Shown in pieces: positions 8,972-17,981 of a DNA stretch of 48,129 nt. The DNA comes from Gammaproteobacteria bacterium (lineage in GTDB: Bacteria; Pseudomonadota; Gammaproteobacteria; Steroidobacterales; Steroidobacteraceae). The stretch lies in contig JAQGOE010000052.1 of assembly GCA_028293725.1 (NCBI GenBank), forward strand, positions 1 to 48,129, given 5' to 3'. The notes under the pieces were generated by a model, which was not told the origin of the DNA, did no database searches, and was given only the letters and a program-made list of their open reading frames with translations. Position 1 is the stretch's first letter. Every line of letters starts with the position of its first letter. The position numbers and the translations under genes were made by a program.

Positions 8972-11272
8972 TCAGTGTCGGGGACGTACGCGCCAATCGA
9001 ATCCGAGATTCACGACTCGAGGAAACCAAGCTGTTGTAACCGGCGGTGCCAACTCACCGGCACTATTGACCTGCGTGTAAGAAGAGCAGCATGGGTTGCC
9101 TCTATTGAGGAGGTTCGTGCCGTCAATCCAGAGGTCGAGATCTCCCAGTGGCAGCTCCAGCGTGTGGGCGAGGCGGACGTCGACGGAAAGGTAATTACCC
9201 CACCGGGTGGAGTTGCGAGGCCCGATCTGCAGGTGTGCGGGCTGCGACCCTTGTGCAGGAACCAGCGAAACGGGAGCAGTAGGCCAGCCGCTATGCCAGC
9301 TCAGGACCATTGAGGCCGACGTCATCGCATGCCGCCACGTCAGATCGGCATTGACCGCCTGCGGCTGGTCCCAACTGCGCGGCACATCCTGGCCGGGAAG
9401 ATCGTCTGTCACGTGGGACAGGGTGTAGGAGCCCGATACGGTCCAGGACTCGCCGATCTGATCCCTGGCACTGAGCTCCACTCCCCTGCTGGCACCGCCG
9501 CTGGGGGTCAGTAGAACGCGGTCGAGCCCCAATTCCGGGATGAGCGAAAGAGGATTCAGGTAGTTATCAAAGTAAGGGTGCACCGAGAGCCAACGATTAT
9601 CGTACGCCTCGATGCGCCAGTGCAGTGTCGGTGAGCTGTCATGCTCCAGGCCGGTGATGACCTCCACGATGTGAGTAGCGGGGTCCGGTGTCGATTGGTT
9701 TGACTCCGCGCGCCACTCATCCACCCGCTGGGCCTGGCGGAAGCTGCCCCAGGAGCCGTACCAATGCCACGTGGTGGCGGGGTCAAAGCGCAGATTGACC
9801 CGGGGGCTGAGTTGGGTGCGCGAGTCCAGCCCGTGATAGTCCTGGTGATCCAGGCGCAAGCCCGCCTCGATCTCGAGCTTTCGCCAGCGATAGCGGCCTG
9901 AGCCGTACAACCCTGAAACCGTCGAGCGCGGTGTCAGAGCGCTGCTCACACTCGCATCGGCGGGGCGGCCGAGGCTGTCCGCCAACTCCTGGTCCAGGCT
10001 CTCGAGTCGGGAATAGTCGAGTCCCGCGCGCTCGAACGTGGTTTCCTCTCCAACATCCCACAATAGCGCTGCGGTCTGCAGATAGGTCCAGTCCGTTCGC
10101 AGGTCGATGGTGGTGATATCGCGCCCGTCATGCAAGCGGCCGGAGGCGGCGCCAGGCAGATTCAAAGTCCCGCTGAGGGAGCGCTCCGTGTCTGTCACAG
10201 CGAGCGAGGACCGTGCATGCAGCGCGCTGCTGGGCATCCACTCGGCAATGATCCAGGAATAGGAGTCGCGGTCGTGCGCCACCGCTTGCTCCGCGCTGGG
10301 ATCGTTGGAAGAGCTCACGCCATCATCCAACATCAGCCATCCGAACGTCAATGCGACGGCCGTATCCACCTGCCAACGCAACCGGCCCAACACATCGAAG
10401 TAGCTTGGCTCGCCAATGTCGCCATGGGGTTGCAGTACGACCGCGGGAGTACTGTGACGGGCCGTGGCTAACCACTCGATGGGCAGGGTGTCCGAGCGGC
10501 CAACAGAGGATATCCCGTAACTGAGAAGATCGGCGCTCAGACGGTGTTCGTAACCCGAGTCCAGCGCGCGCGGTGTAACATCAATGACTCCGCCGGAGCG
10601 TGTCCCGTATCTGACCGGGAAACCCCCTGTGTAGATATCGATGAGATCCACCGTCGCCGGATCGAACGCGCTGATCAGGTTTTGAAAGTTCTTGAAGTGA
10701 AAGGGATCGGCCATGGGGATTCCGTCGAAGCGCACCAACACGTCTTCCAGGAAGGCACCCCGGACGTAGGGCCTCGAGGACAGGTTGTCAGCCAGCCCGG
10801 GGACCGTCCGGATGGCTCGCATCGCATCGCGCTGGGCGCCGGGCACCTGCTCGATGTCGTCGTGACGAAAGGTCCCTGCGGCGCTGGATTCCTCATCCCG
10901 GAGTGCGTAGCGGCTGGCAAAAACCGTGACCTCATCGACTGAGTGCTCGACCGCCGTGGGTGCCGCGATCGCCGGCGTCGCGGAAGGTTTTGAGGGCGCT
11001 CTCGTCACGATGAAGCGCCTCTGCCCATCATTCCTCAGCTCCAGATGATGTGCCGCCAATGCCTGCCTGGCGCGGACCAGCAGGTCGGGGTCGTTGGCTG
11101 TAGCGGGAACTGCCAGGTCTGGAGTGACCAGGTCGGAGCTGTAGAGAATGTCGTACCCGCTTGCCGAGAGCGAGTGCAGCAGATCAATCAAACGGATGGA
11201 GGCGGCTTCCGCAAGTCTCATCGTGAGACTCGCCAACACCAGCAGGCTAATGATCGAGCCGTGCAAGCTCAC
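8972..11272 (-). CDS. TonB-dependent receptor with N-terminal STN-like domain
   Basis: A 766-residue receptor. After a signal peptide (1-23), residues about 24-92 form an STN (secretin/TonB N-terminal) domain: ASIRLIDLLHSLSASGYDILYSS, then a region ending RRFIVTR. A linker leads to the TonB-box-like DEVTVFASRY (113-122) and a plug with RTVPGLADNLSSRPYVRG, DVLVRFDGIPM and VRYGTRSGGVIDV. The barrel ends VVNLGFDWRVRPRH. STN domains normally touch a FecR-type anti-sigma factor in a surface signalling system, but I see no fecR or ECF sigma gene here. The start is a GTG at 11272 without a clear Shine-Dalgarno sequence. The DNA directly upstream is built of fragments of other genes, so its original regulatory partners may have been lost. 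Confidence 0.88.
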   Translation of the reverse strand: MSLHGSIISLLVLASLTMRLAEAASIRLIDLLHSLSASGYDILYSSDLVTPDLAVPATANDPDLLVRARQALAAHHLELRNDGQRRFIVTRAPSKPSATPAIAAPTAVEHSVDEVTVFASRYALRDEESSAAGTFRHDDIEQVPGAQRDAMRAIRTVPGLADNLSSRPYVRGAFLEDVLVRFDGIPMADPFHFKNFQNLISAFDPATVDLIDIYTGGFPVRYGTRSGGVIDVTPRALDSGYEHRLSADLLSYGISSVGRSDTLPIEWLATARHSTPAVVLQPHGDIGEPSYFDVLGRLRWQVDTAVALTFGWLMLDDGVSSSNDPSAEQAVAHDRDSYSWIIAEWMPSSALHARSSLAVTDTERSLSGTLNLPGAASGRLHDGRDITTIDLRTDWTYLQTAALLWDVGEETTFERAGLDYSRLESLDQELADSLGRPADASVSSALTPRSTVSGLYGSGRYRWRKLEIEAGLRLDHQDYHGLDSRTQLSPRVNLRFDPATTWHWYGSWGSFRQAQRVDEWRAESNQSTPDPATHIVEVITGLEHDSSPTLHWRIEAYDNRWLSVHPYFDNYLNPLSLIPELGLDRVLLTPSGGASRGVELSARDQIGESWTVSGSYTLSHVTDDLPGQDVPRSWDQPQAVNADLTWRHAMTSASMVLSWHSGWPTAPVSLVPAQGSQPAHLQIGPRNSTRWGNYLSVDVRLAHTLELPLGDLDLWIDGTNLLNRGNPCCSSYTQVNSAGELAPPVTTAWFPRVVNLGFDWRVRPRH

Positions 11273-11340
11273 TCTGGCCGATTGCGCAGGCAGGCGGTTT
11301 GTATCGCGGCTTGCGTGGCCTTCGTCGGTGTCATTCTCGA

Positions 11341-11403
11341 ACTCTCATATAGGATTCCCAACACGATATAGACCGTACCCAGTGCCGCACCCAACAGCAG
11401 GAG
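11341..11403 (-). pseudogene. RND permease fragment
   Basis: The minus-strand frame reads LLLLGAALGTVYIVLGILYES and then runs into unrelated sequence. TVYIVLGILYES is the highly conserved start of transmembrane helix 8 and its loop in MdtB/MdtC-type RND pumps; the intact pump in this window has AIFIVLGALYES at the same place. No other part of the pump is present. It lies about 70 bases upstream of the STN-receptor start and is probably the scar of a deletion. Confidence 0.5.
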
Positions 11404-11645
11404 ACTGCTCCCAGTCCCGGAGCCCGCTTTCGACCTCCCCGCCGATCCAGTCAGCGTGGTCCACCCCAACCCAAGACTAGAGGACATTTGTTCAGGGTAA
11501 TGTCCTGCTGTTGTCTCTCTCGACTCAATGTGTCCAGTTGGAAACATGGGCTGTCGCGACAAACCCCCTCCGCTCTTGCCCGCCCGCGCTCTCGACCCCC
11601 AGGCGCATCCGCGGCGTGCGGGCGCCGGGCCGCATCCCGCTGGCC

Positions 11646-11777
11646 AGCACCCGCAGCATCGATGTGCTGGTGAGCCGTCTGCGCTCCAAGCTCGAGCAAG
11701 AGCCGAAAAGCCCCGCCCTCGTCCGCACCATCCGCAACTCGGGCTACATTTTCTCCTCGGAAGTGATGCGCGGGTAG
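11646..11777 (+). pseudogene. OmpR-family response regulator, C-terminal fragment
   Basis: The plus-strand translation STRSIDVLVSRLRSKLEQEP, continuing KSPALVRTIRNSGYIFSSEV and a stop, is the last 43 residues of a winged-helix DNA-binding domain: the recognition helix (R-x-ID-V-xVSRLR-x-KLE) and the C-terminal hairpin (RTIRNSGYIF). The receiver domain and the first half of the effector domain are absent, and the frame upstream is unrelated. No histidine kinase is adjacent. It is a decayed gene end. Confidence 0.65.
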
Positions 11778-11832
11778 CGCAACGGCGGTCGGCCCAGTCC
11801 ATCATGGAGACGACGGAGAGTTTTCGCTTTAA

Positions 11833-11848
11833 TATCAATGTATTGATA
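11833..11848. promoter_or_regulatory. Inverted repeat TATCAATGTATTGATA
   Basis: Perfect 7-bp arms (TATCAAT/ATTGATA) around GT, in a strongly AT-rich stretch 190 bases upstream of the ATPase gene. It resembles an operator, but the regulator is not known. Confidence 0.3.
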
Positions 11849-11961
11849 CCTATACCTAATTTAACTTCATAAGATATTGGTGTGAGTTCTGCTGCTCGGT
11901 CAATCGAAGAGTACTGCCGGCGTAGGGGCCACATGCCCGTTCTGCTACCGAGGGCACTCTG

Positions 11962-12025
11962 GCATCGGCATACTCTAGCATCGGCATACTCTAGCATCGA
12001 GATACTATAGTATCGTGATAGTATA
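11962..12025 (+). repeat. Four tandem 16-bp repeats directly before the ATPase gene
   Basis: Units: GCATCGGCATACTCTA (11962-11977), an identical copy (11978-11993), GCATCGAGATACTATA (11994-12009) and GTATCGTGATAGTATA (12010-12025). The last two have diverged. The third-fourth junction forms a perfect 14-bp palindrome, GATACTATAGTATC (12001-12014). The array ends 11 bases before the ATG at 12037, so a -10-like TAGTAT (12019-12024) lies inside it. There is no Shine-Dalgarno sequence before the ATG, so the mRNA may be nearly leaderless. This looks like an iterated operator and promoter. Confidence 0.75.
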
Positions 12026-12036
12026 GATCCTTCACA

Positions 12037-13521
12037 ATGCAAAAGAGCATTCCGCAAGTGATCATCGATCGCGAGCTAGAACAACAGGAACTGCGCGCGT
12101 TGCGGGATGAGAAGACGCCGCAGCTCGCCCTTGTTTACGGCCGACGTCGCATCGGCAAAACTCACCTGCTCACACACACCTGGCCGCCCGAGCAGACGTT
12201 TTACTGGACGGCTTCGGAAACGACTCCGGTGCAAAACCGAGAACAACTCATCCGTGACGTCTCTGAATGGGCCAACGAGAATTTTGACCCGAAGGACTAT
12301 CCAACCTGGCGCACTGTGTTTCGACTGCTGCTCGAGTTACGTGCGCCCGATCCGCTCGTGATCGTCCTGGATGAATTCCAATACCTTGGCGAGGACTCCC
12401 GGGATCTGTCGGCCGTCACCTCAGAGCTCAACGCAGCTTGGGAGCAGCGTCGTCCGCCGCGCTCCTTGGTCTTTGTCCTCGCGGGCTCGGCAGTTCGCGT
12501 GCTCGAAACACTCGACTCCGGTGGGGCGCCACTTCATGGGCGCTTCGCCTGGAAGGGTGAGATCAAGCCCTTCAACTACTGGTACGCCGCGGAAATGGCG
12601 ACATTCCGATCGGTGCGCGACCGCGCCCGAGCCTACGCGATATTCGGTGGCACCCCTCGCTACCTCGCCGCCGTCAGAGCACGTCGCTCTCTGGCTGAAA
12701 ACGCTGCTCGACTGATGCTTGCGCCGCGCGGCGAAGTCAGGGGCTTGGTCGAAACAGCGATAGTGCAAGAACAAGGGCTACGTGACATTGCGAAATATCA
12801 GGCTATCATGCGCGCGATCGGTACCGGGTGCACGGAACTGAACCAGATCGGTCAACGAGCCGGTCTTCCCACCGACACTACGTTGCGGGACAAGATCGAG
12901 CGCCTCGTAGATCTGGGCTACGTACGGCCCCGCCGCAACCTCGGGGCCGGCACCACTGTCCCATTCCGCTATTGCATAGCCGATCCGGCCTTCGCATTTT
13001 ATTATGAGTTTGTTATCCCCCACGCAGCTGCCCTCGAGCGAACCGATCCGGTCTATGTCTGGCAGCGAGTGATCTCCCCCCGGCTCGATGTCTATATGGG
13101 CCATGTGTTTGAGCGGATCGCCGAGCAGGCATATGCCCGACTCCAACAGCGTTACGATCTGCCGGTGGTGCGTGAATGGTCGCGCTGGGAAGGCAGGGAT
13201 CGGGATGGCAAACCTCTCGAAATCGATATTGCCGCGCCTCTGACGGACGGCCGCGTGTTGACCGGCGCCGTGAAATGGAACACGAAGCCACTCGAAGCCC
13301 GCTGGCATTTTCATCACCTGGAAGGGCTTGACCGGCTCGCTGCCTCTGGCATCAAGTGGGCACATGAGGCGAAACGCCCGCAATCGCCCTTGCTTTACGT
13401 CGCCGCGGGCGGATTTACGAAGGAATTCCTGGGTGTTGCTCAGGCGAGTCGCGAGGCGGTGTATTGCTGGACTCTCGCCGATGTCTTCAAAACATTCCAA
13501 CGAGGGCGACGTGGCGCTTGA
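12037..13521 (+). CDS. ATPase_2/DUF234-type ATP-binding protein
   Basis: A 494-residue STAND/AAA-like ATPase of the so-called archaeal ATPase family, also found scattered in bacteria. Walker A is GRRRIGKT (35-42) and Walker B is LVIVLDEFQYL (107-117). GSAVRV (130-135) and a helical lid follow. Residues about 240-320 look like a winged helix (LNQIGQRAGLPTDTTLRDKIERLVDLGYVR). The C-terminal third is DUF234-like, a restriction-endonuclease fold with EID (395-397). The usual GECKW motif reads GAVKW (410-414), so the second acidic residue is replaced by Ala and nuclease activity is doubtful. The role of the family is not established; many members sit on mobile DNA. It is preceded by tandem 16-bp repeats and gene relics, consistent with an acquired gene. 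Confidence 0.85.
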   Translation: MQKSIPQVIIDRELEQQELRALRDEKTPQLALVYGRRRIGKTHLLTHTWPPEQTFYWTASETTPVQNREQLIRDVSEWANENFDPKDYPTWRTVFRLLLELRAPDPLVIVLDEFQYLGEDSRDLSAVTSELNAAWEQRRPPRSLVFVLAGSAVRVLETLDSGGAPLHGRFAWKGEIKPFNYWYAAEMATFRSVRDRARAYAIFGGTPRYLAAVRARRSLAENAARLMLAPRGEVRGLVETAIVQEQGLRDIAKYQAIMRAIGTGCTELNQIGQRAGLPTDTTLRDKIERLVDLGYVRPRRNLGAGTTVPFRYCIADPAFAFYYEFVIPHAAALERTDPVYVWQRVISPRLDVYMGHVFERIAEQAYARLQQRYDLPVVREWSRWEGRDRDGKPLEIDIAAPLTDGRVLTGAVKWNTKPLEARWHFHHLEGLDRLAASGIKWAHEAKRPQSPLLYVAAGGFTKEFLGVAQASREAVYCWTLADVFKTFQRGRRGA

Positions 13522-13893
13522 CTAGCGGTTGACGCGGCAGGTTAGTGAGAGCGTGGACGCAGGGGACAGAACGTAATTGCGGCCTACGGGGGAAGCGTGA
13601 GGCGTCGCACGTTGTGGCGAGCGGGGTTTGTGACTTAGCGCATGCGGGCTTGGAGGTATTCCCGCCATCGCATCCCGGCCAACGAACCACTCGACAGGGT
13701 AGCGAGCCCCTGCTCGACAATGCCGGGGGCAACACCATCCTGTACAATCTCGAGAATTGATCCCCGGAGTTTAAGCTCAGCAACTCGCGGCCAACCGTTT
13801 GCAGGCCATGTCGACACCAGCACGGCGATTCAGCCACGTCTGGCGCGGCACGAGGAATGTGACTCTTTTTTGAACGTAGCAGGAGGTGCCGCC
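13522..13893. other. Intergenic region without a supported gene
   Basis: 372 bases between the ATPase gene and the PepSY-like gene. Overlapping frames on both strands have no family resemblance and no Shine-Dalgarno sequences. The only clear element is AGGAGG at 13881-13886, which belongs to the next gene. Confidence 0.5.
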
Positions 13894-14265
13894 ATGAAGA
13901 TTTCGTCCGTTCTCTCGATCACCGCAGTCGCCGCGGTCGTGTGTGCGGTCACGGTGCCCGTCTCGGCCGCACCGATGGCCTGCTCGATTCATCCGCCGAA
14001 GGGGCTATCGGAGAGTCAGATGGCGAAGCTCGCGAAGATATCGCTGGCGGAGGCTGAAAAGACCGCCCTGGCAAGCCTGCACTCGAGCACGAACGCCTCG
14101 ATTTCGAGCGCGGAACTCGAGGCGGAGCACGGCTGCCTGCTGTGGTCCTTCGACCTCAAGATAGCGGGAAAGACCGGGGTGCAGGAGGTCCAGGTGGACG
14201 CCGGCGATGGGAAGGTTCTCTCAGTGACACACGAGACTTCCCAACAGGAGGCAACGGAGCGCTAG
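13894..14265 (+). CDS. Secreted PepSY-domain-like protein
   Basis: A 123-residue product starting at the ATG with AGGAGG 7 bases upstream; a longer in-frame extension to 13642 lacks such support. A signal peptide (MKISSVLSITAVAAVVCAVT to about residue 26, SAA|AP) shows export. The mature part has the small PepSY fold: a helix (LAKISLAEAEKTALASL), then strands with ISSAELEAEHGCLLWSFDLKI and VQEVQVDAGDGKVLSV. The final E-V-x-V-DA-x-x-G-x-V pattern is the PepSY hallmark. PepSY proteins of this size are periplasmic and are thought to inhibit proteases or sense metals or stress. No partner gene is adjacent. Confidence 0.85.
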   Translation: MKISSVLSITAVAAVVCAVTVPVSAAPMACSIHPPKGLSESQMAKLAKISLAEAEKTALASLHSSTNASISSAELEAEHGCLLWSFDLKIAGKTGVQEVQVDAGDGKVLSVTHETSQQEATER

Positions 14266-14746
14266 AGACCAACAATGCCCGGTGCCGGCGGTGCTTATGC
14301 TGCCGACAGCAGCAGGCCTGGCGCGCGGGCTTGCCGGCCCTACCACTTCCCACCTTCGGCGCGAAGTGGCTGGTGCCGCGGGACCCTACGACTATTGCCC
14401 CCGTCAGGGGCCTCGCGGGCGGCCCGAAGATCCGCAAAGTTTGGCGTACCCCTCGCGTGTCAGTATCGACCCCTCACCGGATTGGAGCGCGAATGCGCGG
14501 CATACGCGATTATGGACCGGCGTGACACTCGCTATAGGCCATCCAATACACTCGGCCGCTTTCACGGCATCCTCTCTCAGCGACCACCAACGAGCATTCG
14601 TGCCAGTGATGTTGATACTGTCGCGACGACCAGAATCCTTGCGGACATCCATGTGAGCACCGTCGCGGACTGCCGCGATTTTACTCGATTCCCCCGGGGA
14701 ATACGTTCACTCCATTCGAGACCCTGAATGCGAGCCGCCCGCGCCC
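14266..14746. other. Intergenic region without a supported gene
   Basis: 481 bases between the PepSY-like gene (+) and the end of a TBDR gene (-). Several frames cross it, all rich in Arg, Pro and Ala with no recognisable product. I see no convincing terminator or RNA gene. Confidence 0.5.
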
Positions 14747-17700
14747 TTACAACTTCGCGCTCAAGCTAACAAACAGATACCGCCCATAGGTATCGTACAT
14801 AGGCGCCACCATGTTGCCGTTGACCAGCAGCGGATTCAGGTTGAACCCGACGAGCGGCGGTTGTTTGTCGAGGATGTTATCCACTCCCAGCCGCAGGGTC
14901 ACGTGCTTGCCCAGGTCGAAGCCCACATCCATATCGAAATAGTCATAGGCGGGGATTTGGGAATCGATCGGATAAGCCGTCCCGGTCGCCAGCTGCGGAT
15001 TGGGGCTGAGCTGTTCCGATTTCAACGCCCCGATATGCCGCCAGTTGAGCGAAGCATCGAAACCGTTCCCCAACTCCCACGTCGTGCGCAGCTTGTGCCG
15101 CCACTTGGGAATCGGCGACGTCGGGCCCTCGCCGGTGCACGTCGGACCGTAATAGTCCGTGCAATCGGCAGCGGGCAAGCCCGGAACGGTCTTGATGACA
15201 TTGTCGAGCTGTACGCTGCCTGTAAATGCAAAGGACAAGGTCCCGGCGCGGTTGAGGTTCAGCACATAGCGCCCATCGACATCCAGCCCGCTCTCCTCGT
15301 ACGAGCCGGTATTGAGACCCGTGGCAATGATGCGCCCCGCCGTCGGACCGGTACCGATCGAGAGCGAGCCCGTCGCGTCACGCTGAATCAACGGGCAGTA
15401 GAACGTTTCGCCATTCAGACAATTGTTCAGCGAGGCATTGGCGGGGAGTGAGCCGATGTACTTGTTGATCTTGATACGCCAATAGTCGAGGCTGAGCGAG
15501 AGCGTCCTGTCCAGCACGCGCGGCGTCAGCACAACCCCGGCCGTCACGGTATCCGCAATCTGGGGCTTGAGATTCGAGTTGCCACCGGTCAACACGTTGG
15601 TGTTGGTGGAGGAGGCGATCTTGCCGTATTGCGCAGCGGTCACGCCGGTACGCGCGCACTGCTCGAGCGTTGCGGCCGGAACGCCCGTCGTTGGATCGTT
15701 CGCGCACGGATCGGAGAAGTTGAACTGTTGCACCAGCTGGGAGAGGAACAGCTCATGTCCATTCGGCGCCCGCACCGCCCGGCTGAGCGAGCCGCGCAGG
15801 CGAACCAGGTCATCCGGTGCCCACTCCAGGCCGAAATTATACGCATTGGCCACACCCTGCGGCGTGTACTTCGCGAAGCGGTCGCTCAGGCTCAAGGTCA
15901 GTGACTCCGCCATGAATCGCTCCTGCAGCAGCGGCACGCGCATCTCCGTAAACACCTCGCCGACATGGTAGGTGCCGAGCGTCGGCCGTGCGCCACCGGT
16001 CGTGAGCAGATCACCGGTGAGGTAAGCGGCGTCAGGCTGGTTGCTGATGCTCTGCGAGCGGAATTCACCACCGAAGGACAGCCCGATGCCATCCTTGCTG
16101 TACGGACTCTGGATGCCGTATTTTCCGAGGTTACCCACGAGTTGTGCGCCGAAATCATACTGCCGCGCATAGCCGTCCTGGCCAGCATTCTCGCGGATAT
16201 AGTTCAGCGCCCCCTGCGTCACGCCCCCGGCGGAGAAGATGTTGTACGGCACACAGCTCGGGTCCGATCCGTCGACCACGGATTGGCACGTCGGCGTACC
16301 GTTGAAATTCACCACGTTGAGCGCGTTTGCCAGGCGAGTATTGGAGATGTCATTCGACAGGCGCTCGTGGGAGTCCGTGTTGCCCCACTGTGCGTTGACG
16401 TCGTAGTTCCACACTTCGTTCAGATCACCTTTCAGTCCGAACAGCACGCGGTAGGTCCGGTGGCGGAATTCATCATCACGGAAGCCACCCTCTATGTTGC
16501 GCCTGCCGATCTGAACTTGCGACACGTCGGCGGCCCCGAGCCCATACTGCGTGCAGAGCGCGGATACTTCGGCAGGCGACAGTAGCGGGTTGTTGCAATT
16601 GATTCCGTAGGTGTTAAGACCGGCACCCGTGGAGGTCGTCCCCGATGGCTCGTACTGCACAGTGGTACTATCATCGGAAAACGTGGCTTCTACGTACGCA
16701 TCGACGTTCGGCCGGATGGCATAGTGACCGAACATTCCGGCGTTGTAGCGCCTATCAGCGCGCGCCAATGTCTGAAATTGCGCCGGATTGTAGCCGTCCT
16801 GCGCGAGGTTGAACGGACGGAAGCTATTCCCCGTCGCCGCATCGATCGTCAAGGGGTTTGCCGCATCACCGTTGGGCACGAACTGGCCGGCGGGAGTGGT
16901 GCCGTCCAACTGACAGCGGTACGAAGTGTCAGTTTCCGTCAGCGTGCAGGCACTGAAGTCGCGGCTCGATCCGTAGATGGCCGGTGTGTGCCGGTATCCT
17001 GCATAAGCGACCACATGGCCATCGCCACCGAACAAGTCCGTGCCGTACATGCCGGTGAGGTTGATGTTGCGGCCATCGTAATTGGCGCCGGTGCGCGGCT
17101 CGACACCGCTGGCGCGGTCGATGCCCTGGACGAACGCATTGCCGTTGCTGGCGCGGTTGAGCCCATAGTCCACATCCACCTTGCCGCCCGTGTAAAAGGA
17201 GTCGATGACAAAATTGACCACACCGGAAATGGCGTCCGAACCATAGATCGAGGAGGAGGCCCCGCCCGTGAGGACTTCGACTCGCTTCACCAACGCGGTC
17301 GGAATCGCGTTCAGGTCGGGCGACGGATTGATCGAATCGCCGGGCTGCAAGCGGCGTCCGTTCATCAGGACCAGGGTGTTGAACGAGCCGATGCCGCGCA
17401 GGTCGGCCGTGGCGGTGCCGGTGATCGGCGCGACACCCGCACCGTTGGCTGAATCGGTCAATCCCGCATTCAGCTGCGGCAGGCTGTTGAGCAGGTCCTC
17501 TGCACGGGCCGTACCCTGGTGCGCAAGCTCGCTGGAGTCGACCGTGACAACTGGGCTCACGGTGCTGTTCTTGAAGGCGACGAAGCGTGTGCCGACGACG
17601 ATGATCTCGTGTACCTTCTCGTCCTCTTCGACCTTCTCTTCGGTCTCTTCTGCCTTCTGTTCGGCCGCCGTACTGCCCGGCACGCTCGTACTGGCCACCG

Positions 17701-17884
17701 GGTTGGGAGGACCGGCCGCGGCGACGGCCTGCGCAGGAGCCCCCGGCGTATCGGCCCAAACCGCAGTGGTGGCTGTACTGAGCAGCGCGATGACCCCCGC
17801 AATGCCAGGAATCCAACAGCATGCCCGAAAGCTGCTGCATTGCCGGCGGCGCGACGATACCCGCGCGTCTATTGATCTGACCAT
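14747..17884 (-). CDS. TonB-dependent receptor, last gene of the organic-acid operon
   Basis: A 1045-residue receptor with signal peptide (to about residue 44, VWA), an unusual acidic linker rich in Glu and Lys (74-90), TonB-box-like HEIIVVGTR (92-100), a plug with AEDLLNSLPQL, TADLRGIGSFNTLVLMNGRRL and ASSSIYGSDAISGVVNFVID, and a barrel ending in LFVSLSAKL. The plug motif VEVLTGGASSSIYGSDA marks the large nutrient-receptor group seen in Xanthomonas, Caulobacter and Sphingomonas. GGGGAG lies 6-7 bases before the ATG at 17884. It follows the MmgE/PrpD gene by 97 bases on the same strand. Its place suggests it brings the operon's carboxylic-acid substrate, or a conjugate of it, across the outer membrane. 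That ligand is an inference. Confidence 0.92.
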   Translation of the reverse strand: MVRSIDARVSSRRRQCSSFRACCWIPGIAGVIALLSTATTAVWADTPGAPAQAVAAAGPPNPVASTSVPGSTAAEQKAEETEEKVEEDEKVHEIIVVGTRFVAFKNSTVSPVVTVDSSELAHQGTARAEDLLNSLPQLNAGLTDSANGAGVAPITGTATADLRGIGSFNTLVLMNGRRLQPGDSINPSPDLNAIPTALVKRVEVLTGGASSSIYGSDAISGVVNFVIDSFYTGGKVDVDYGLNRASNGNAFVQGIDRASGVEPRTGANYDGRNINLTGMYGTDLFGGDGHVVAYAGYRHTPAIYGSSRDFSACTLTETDTSYRCQLDGTTPAGQFVPNGDAANPLTIDAATGNSFRPFNLAQDGYNPAQFQTLARADRRYNAGMFGHYAIRPNVDAYVEATFSDDSTTVQYEPSGTTSTGAGLNTYGINCNNPLLSPAEVSALCTQYGLGAADVSQVQIGRRNIEGGFRDDEFRHRTYRVLFGLKGDLNEVWNYDVNAQWGNTDSHERLSNDISNTRLANALNVVNFNGTPTCQSVVDGSDPSCVPYNIFSAGGVTQGALNYIRENAGQDGYARQYDFGAQLVGNLGKYGIQSPYSKDGIGLSFGGEFRSQSISNQPDAAYLTGDLLTTGGARPTLGTYHVGEVFTEMRVPLLQERFMAESLTLSLSDRFAKYTPQGVANAYNFGLEWAPDDLVRLRGSLSRAVRAPNGHELFLSQLVQQFNFSDPCANDPTTGVPAATLEQCARTGVTAAQYGKIASSTNTNVLTGGNSNLKPQIADTVTAGVVLTPRVLDRTLSLSLDYWRIKINKYIGSLPANASLNNCLNGETFYCPLIQRDATGSLSIGTGPTAGRIIATGLNTGSYEESGLDVDGRYVLNLNRAGTLSFAFTGSVQLDNVIKTVPGLPAADCTDYYGPTCTGEGPTSPIPKWRHKLRTTWELGNGFDASLNWRHIGALKSEQLSPNPQLATGTAYPIDSQIPAYDYFDMDVGFDLGKHVTLRLGVDNILDKQPPLVGFNLNPLLVNGNMVAPMYDTYGRYLFVSLSAKL

Positions 17885-17981
17885 CTCGCTACTCCCCCTG
17901 TTATTAGTGCGAAGGCTCTCTAATCCGACTCATTCACCCCGATGCTTTAAATGGAGGACGACCCGCTTTCTCGCGTCTACG

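Noticed and set aside
11962..12025. CRISPR array
   Set aside because: The 16-bp units are directly adjacent with no spacers and no cas genes are nearby.
11269..12057. Minus-strand frame of 262 codons running from the ATPase start to the STN-receptor start
   Set aside because: Only about 21 residues resemble a real protein (RND). The rest is Cys/Arg/Gly-rich antisense, so it is a fragment, not a gene.
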